From Simiduia agarivorans SA1 = DSM 21679 (GTDB lineage: Bacteria > Pseudomonadota > Gammaproteobacteria > Pseudomonadales > Cellvibrionaceae), in assembly GCF_000305785.2 (NCBI RefSeq), contig NC_018868.3, positions 2,638,001 through 2,702,000 of the forward strand: a stretch of 64,000 nt of DNA, read 5' to 3'. Positions 62,340 through 64,000 of the stretch are shown here, in pieces. The notes beneath the pieces were generated by a model that was not told the origin of the DNA, did no database searches, and worked only from the letters and a program-made list of their open reading frames with translations. Position numbers and translations under genes: made by a program. Position 1 is the stretch's first letter. Each line of letters begins with the position of its first letter.

Positions 62340-62959
62340 GTGCGCTCATCGGCCTGCCAATGGCCGCGGCGGCACAGGACCAAAGTAACACCGAGAGCGT
62401 ACTCGATAAAATTGTCACGCCCGATATGGAACGTCGGCACATCGAAGAAGATCAGCTGGATACAGAGGACTTCGAAATCGGCGTGTTTTATGGCTACATG
62501 AGTATCGAAGATTTCGCCGGCAGCTGGGGCCCGGGCCTGCGCGCTGCTTACCATATTTCCGAGGACTTTTTTCTCGAAGGCAATTACGGCCAGCACACCG
62601 CGGGCTTGAGTTCGGCAGAGATTGGCGGCGGCCTGCCCTCACTCACTGACGAGCAACGGCAATACACCTATTACAATCTGAACCTGGGCTACAACCTGTT
62701 TCCCGGTGAAGTATTTATCAGCGACGACTGGGCCTTCAACTCCACGTTTTATATTGTCGGTGGCGCGGGCAACACCACCTTCGCGGAAAATCAGCACTTC
62801 ACCTACAGTTTTGGCGCCGGCTTCAAAATTTATTTTACCGACTGGATCAACCTGCACATTGATGCCCGCAACCACGTGTTCGAGCGCGAGCTGCTGGGCT
62901 ACAACAAAAAGTGGGTCAACAATATGCAAGCCAATGTGGGCTTGGCCATTTTCTTCTGA
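62309..62959 (+). CDS. Outer-membrane beta-barrel protein
   Basis: 216 residues. Signal peptide ends 'PMAAAAQ'. After an acidic stretch, alternating strands such as 'FEIGVFYGYMS', 'YYNLNLGYNLFPG' and 'FTYSFGAGFKIYFTDWINL' end in 'NVGLAIFF', a terminal aromatic as in barrels assembled by BAM. It resembles small OMP families annotated as outer membrane beta-barrel domain protein. The ATG lies inside the end of the SH3 gene, implying translational coupling. Function unknown, possibly a pore for the redox cluster. Confidence 0.82.
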   Translation: MESWIQRVLLSALIGLPMAAAAQDQSNTESVLDKIVTPDMERRHIEEDQLDTEDFEIGVFYGYMSIEDFAGSWGPGLRAAYHISEDFFLEGNYGQHTAGLSSAEIGGGLPSLTDEQRQYTYYNLNLGYNLFPGEVFISDDWAFNSTFYIVGGAGNTTFAENQHFTYSFGAGFKIYFTDWINLHIDARNHVFERELLGYNKKWVNNMQANVGLAIFF

Positions 62960-62973
62960 TTGAGGTACGCATT

Positions 62974-63462
62974 ATGCTGAAAAAAATGCTGATTCTGGGC
63001 ACCCTGTTATTTTCCGGTCTGGCACTGGCCTCCGGCGAACTCTCCGGCCCCGCACCGGATTTCACCCTGAAAAGCCGCGACGGCAAAAATATCCGCCTGT
63101 CCGATCTGCGCGGTCAGGTGGTGATGCTGAATTTCTGGGCCTCCTGGTGCGGTCCCTGCCGCCAGGAAATGCCGATTCTCGACGACCTGTACAAGCGCTA
63201 CGGCAAAGCCGGTTTCACGCTGCTGGGTGTCAATGTGGAACAGGATTCTTCGCTCGGTGAAAAATACCTGAAAGACACACCGGTTAATTTTCCTATCCTT
63301 TGGGACCCCACCTCCAAGGTCTCGCAGATGTACAACGTGGACGCCATGCCCAGCACCGTCATGATCGATCGCGACGGCAACATGCGCTATCTGCACCGCG
63401 GCTACAAACCCGGTTATGAAAAAGACTACAAAAAACAAATCAAAGAGCTGATCCGCGAATGA
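62974..63462 (+). CDS. TlpA-family disulfide reductase (thioredoxin-like)
   Basis: 162 residues from ATG 62974, chosen because it gives a signal peptide ('LILGTLLFSGLALAS') and lies after 'TGAGGT'. Contains 'GPAPDFTLKSRDGKN', 'MLNFWASWCGPCRQEMP' with the WCGPC redox centre, and the cis-Pro in 'DAMPSTVMIDRDG'. Periplasmic thiol reductase, the type that keeps heme-site cysteines reduced for cytochrome c assembly. Its end overlaps the DUF4266 gene by four bases. In context it may service the CxxCH proteins nearby, which is inference. Confidence 0.92.
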   Translation: MLKKMLILGTLLFSGLALASGELSGPAPDFTLKSRDGKNIRLSDLRGQVVMLNFWASWCGPCRQEMPILDDLYKRYGKAGFTLLGVNVEQDSSLGEKYLKDTPVNFPILWDPTSKVSQMYNVDAMPSTVMIDRDGNMRYLHRGYKPGYEKDYKKQIKELIRE

Positions 63463-63677
63463 AACTGGCCATCGTTGCCTTACTGGCACCTTTTTGCGTG
63501 GCCTGCTCCAGTGTGGAGCCCTGGGTCAAACCCTACGAACGTCAGAATCTGGCCGATCCGATCATGGCAATGGACCGCGATCCCGTCTCGACCCAGTACC
63601 TGAATCACGTGTATGAAGCGCGTGAAGCGGCGCGGGGTGCTGAAGGGGGATCAGGAGGTGGCTGTGGCTGTAATTAA
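63459..63677 (+). CDS. DUF4266 small lipoprotein
   Basis: 72 residues. Signal with lipobox 'FCVAC' and body 'VEPWVKPYERQNLADPIMA', 'HVYEAREAARGAEGGSGGG' with a Cys pair at the very end ('GCGCN'). This is the pattern of the DUF4266 family, which occurs next to DUF3570 and TlpA genes. Four-base overlap with tlpA and 14-base overlap with the DUF3570 gene. The Gly-Cys tail could bind metal or be modified. Role unknown. Confidence 0.85.
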   Translation: MKLAIVALLAPFCVACSSVEPWVKPYERQNLADPIMAMDRDPVSTQYLNHVYEAREAARGAEGGSGGGCGCN

Positions 63678-64000
63678 ATATTTGCGCACAGGTCTGCTGG
63701 CCGTCGCCGCAGTTGCAGTCTCTGTGCAGGCAGCGGTATTGCCCGAGGATCGCATCGATGTGCTTTACCACGGCTACGATGGTGGCGGTGCCGAAATCAA
63801 GGGCCCCAGTATTCTGGTGCGCAAACAATTTGCCGATACGGTCAGTGTTTACGGCAATTATTACGTGGACATGGTATCGAGCGCGTCCATCGATGTGGTG
63901 ACCACCGCCAGCAGTTACGAAGAAGAGCGCACCCAGTATTCCGTGGGCGCCGATTACCTGACCGGCAAAACCACCATCAGCGGTGGCATTACCCGTTCCA
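63664..64000 (+). CDS. DUF3570 outer-membrane protein, cut by window edge
   Basis: Visible are 112 residues from GTG 63664, five bases after 'AGGAGG'; an earlier in-frame GTG at 63658 is possible. Signal peptide ends 'VQAAV', then 'DRIDVLYHGYDGGGAEIKGPSI' and 'YVDMVSSASIDVVTTASSYEE', characteristic of DUF3570 proteins, which are thought to be beta barrels. It overlaps the DUF4266 gene and runs past the right edge. Presumed partner of the DUF4266 lipoprotein. Confidence 0.85.
   Translation, partial: MAVIKYLRTGLLAVAAVAVSVQAAVLPEDRIDVLYHGYDGGGAEIKGPSILVRKQFADTVSVYGNYYVDMVSSASIDVVTTASSYEEERTQYSVGADYLTGKTTISGGITRS

Overview
The window looks like chromosomal DNA of a free-living, Gram-negative gammaproteobacterium. 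Support comes from the complete type II secretion operon (gspC to gspN), two TonB-dependent receptors, several lipobox lipoproteins, Pro-Thr linkers of the kind seen in secreted polysaccharide-degrading proteobacteria, and CadC-like winged-helix regulators. A Cellvibrionaceae-like host is plausible, but that is inference. No rRNA, tRNA, CRISPR array, transposase or phage gene was seen.

Layout. 1-2467 (minus): an oxidoreductase cut by the window edge and an Orn/Lys/Arg decarboxylase. 2621-3906: three small genes. 4027-9122 (plus): a D-glutamate/5-oxoproline module in the order DUF1445 hydro-lyase, pxpA, pxpB, pxpC, DUF4392 D-glutamate cyclase, then a palindromic element and a D-amino acid transaminase. 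9225-13421 (minus): a large calcium-binding-repeat surface lipoprotein. 13567-16404: a LuxR-type regulator, twin terminators around a possible micro-ORF, a small lipoprotein, and an odd winged-helix/TM/receiver protein. 16538-24372: aldolase-BASS transporter-TonB receptor operon, divergent LysR regulator with a visible operator, and a second TonB receptor. 24493-30786: membrane proteins, mscS, pgi, tapT, a TPR-type CadC-like regulator and yjdM.

31033-40157 (minus) is a nine-gene set coding for an ExbB channel, two ExbD proteins, an AgmX/TonB-like shaft protein, three TPR proteins (two of them lipoproteins) and two small exported proteins. It reads as a proton-motive-force-driven envelope machine of unknown purpose. 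40342-52820 (minus) is the type II secretion operon ending in apbE. gspF needs two and gspM one single-base correction to be read through.

53026-64000 is a putative extracytoplasmic redox region. A minus operon encodes a CxxCH protein, a lipoprotein joining two CxxCH motifs to a LamG-like domain, and a Tat-exported protein. Divergent to it is a 906-residue HzsA-related lipoprotein with two CxxCH motifs. It is followed by an SH3/outer-membrane protein (frameshifted), a beta-barrel protein, a TlpA thioredoxin, a DUF4266 lipoprotein and the start of a DUF3570 protein.

The three most interesting systems are the split DGLUCY-like D-glutamate module, the ExbB/ExbD/AgmX/TPR operon, and the HzsA-related CxxCH cluster. 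Four separate frameshifts, each repaired by removing one base, deserve a check against raw reads before any gene is called dead.
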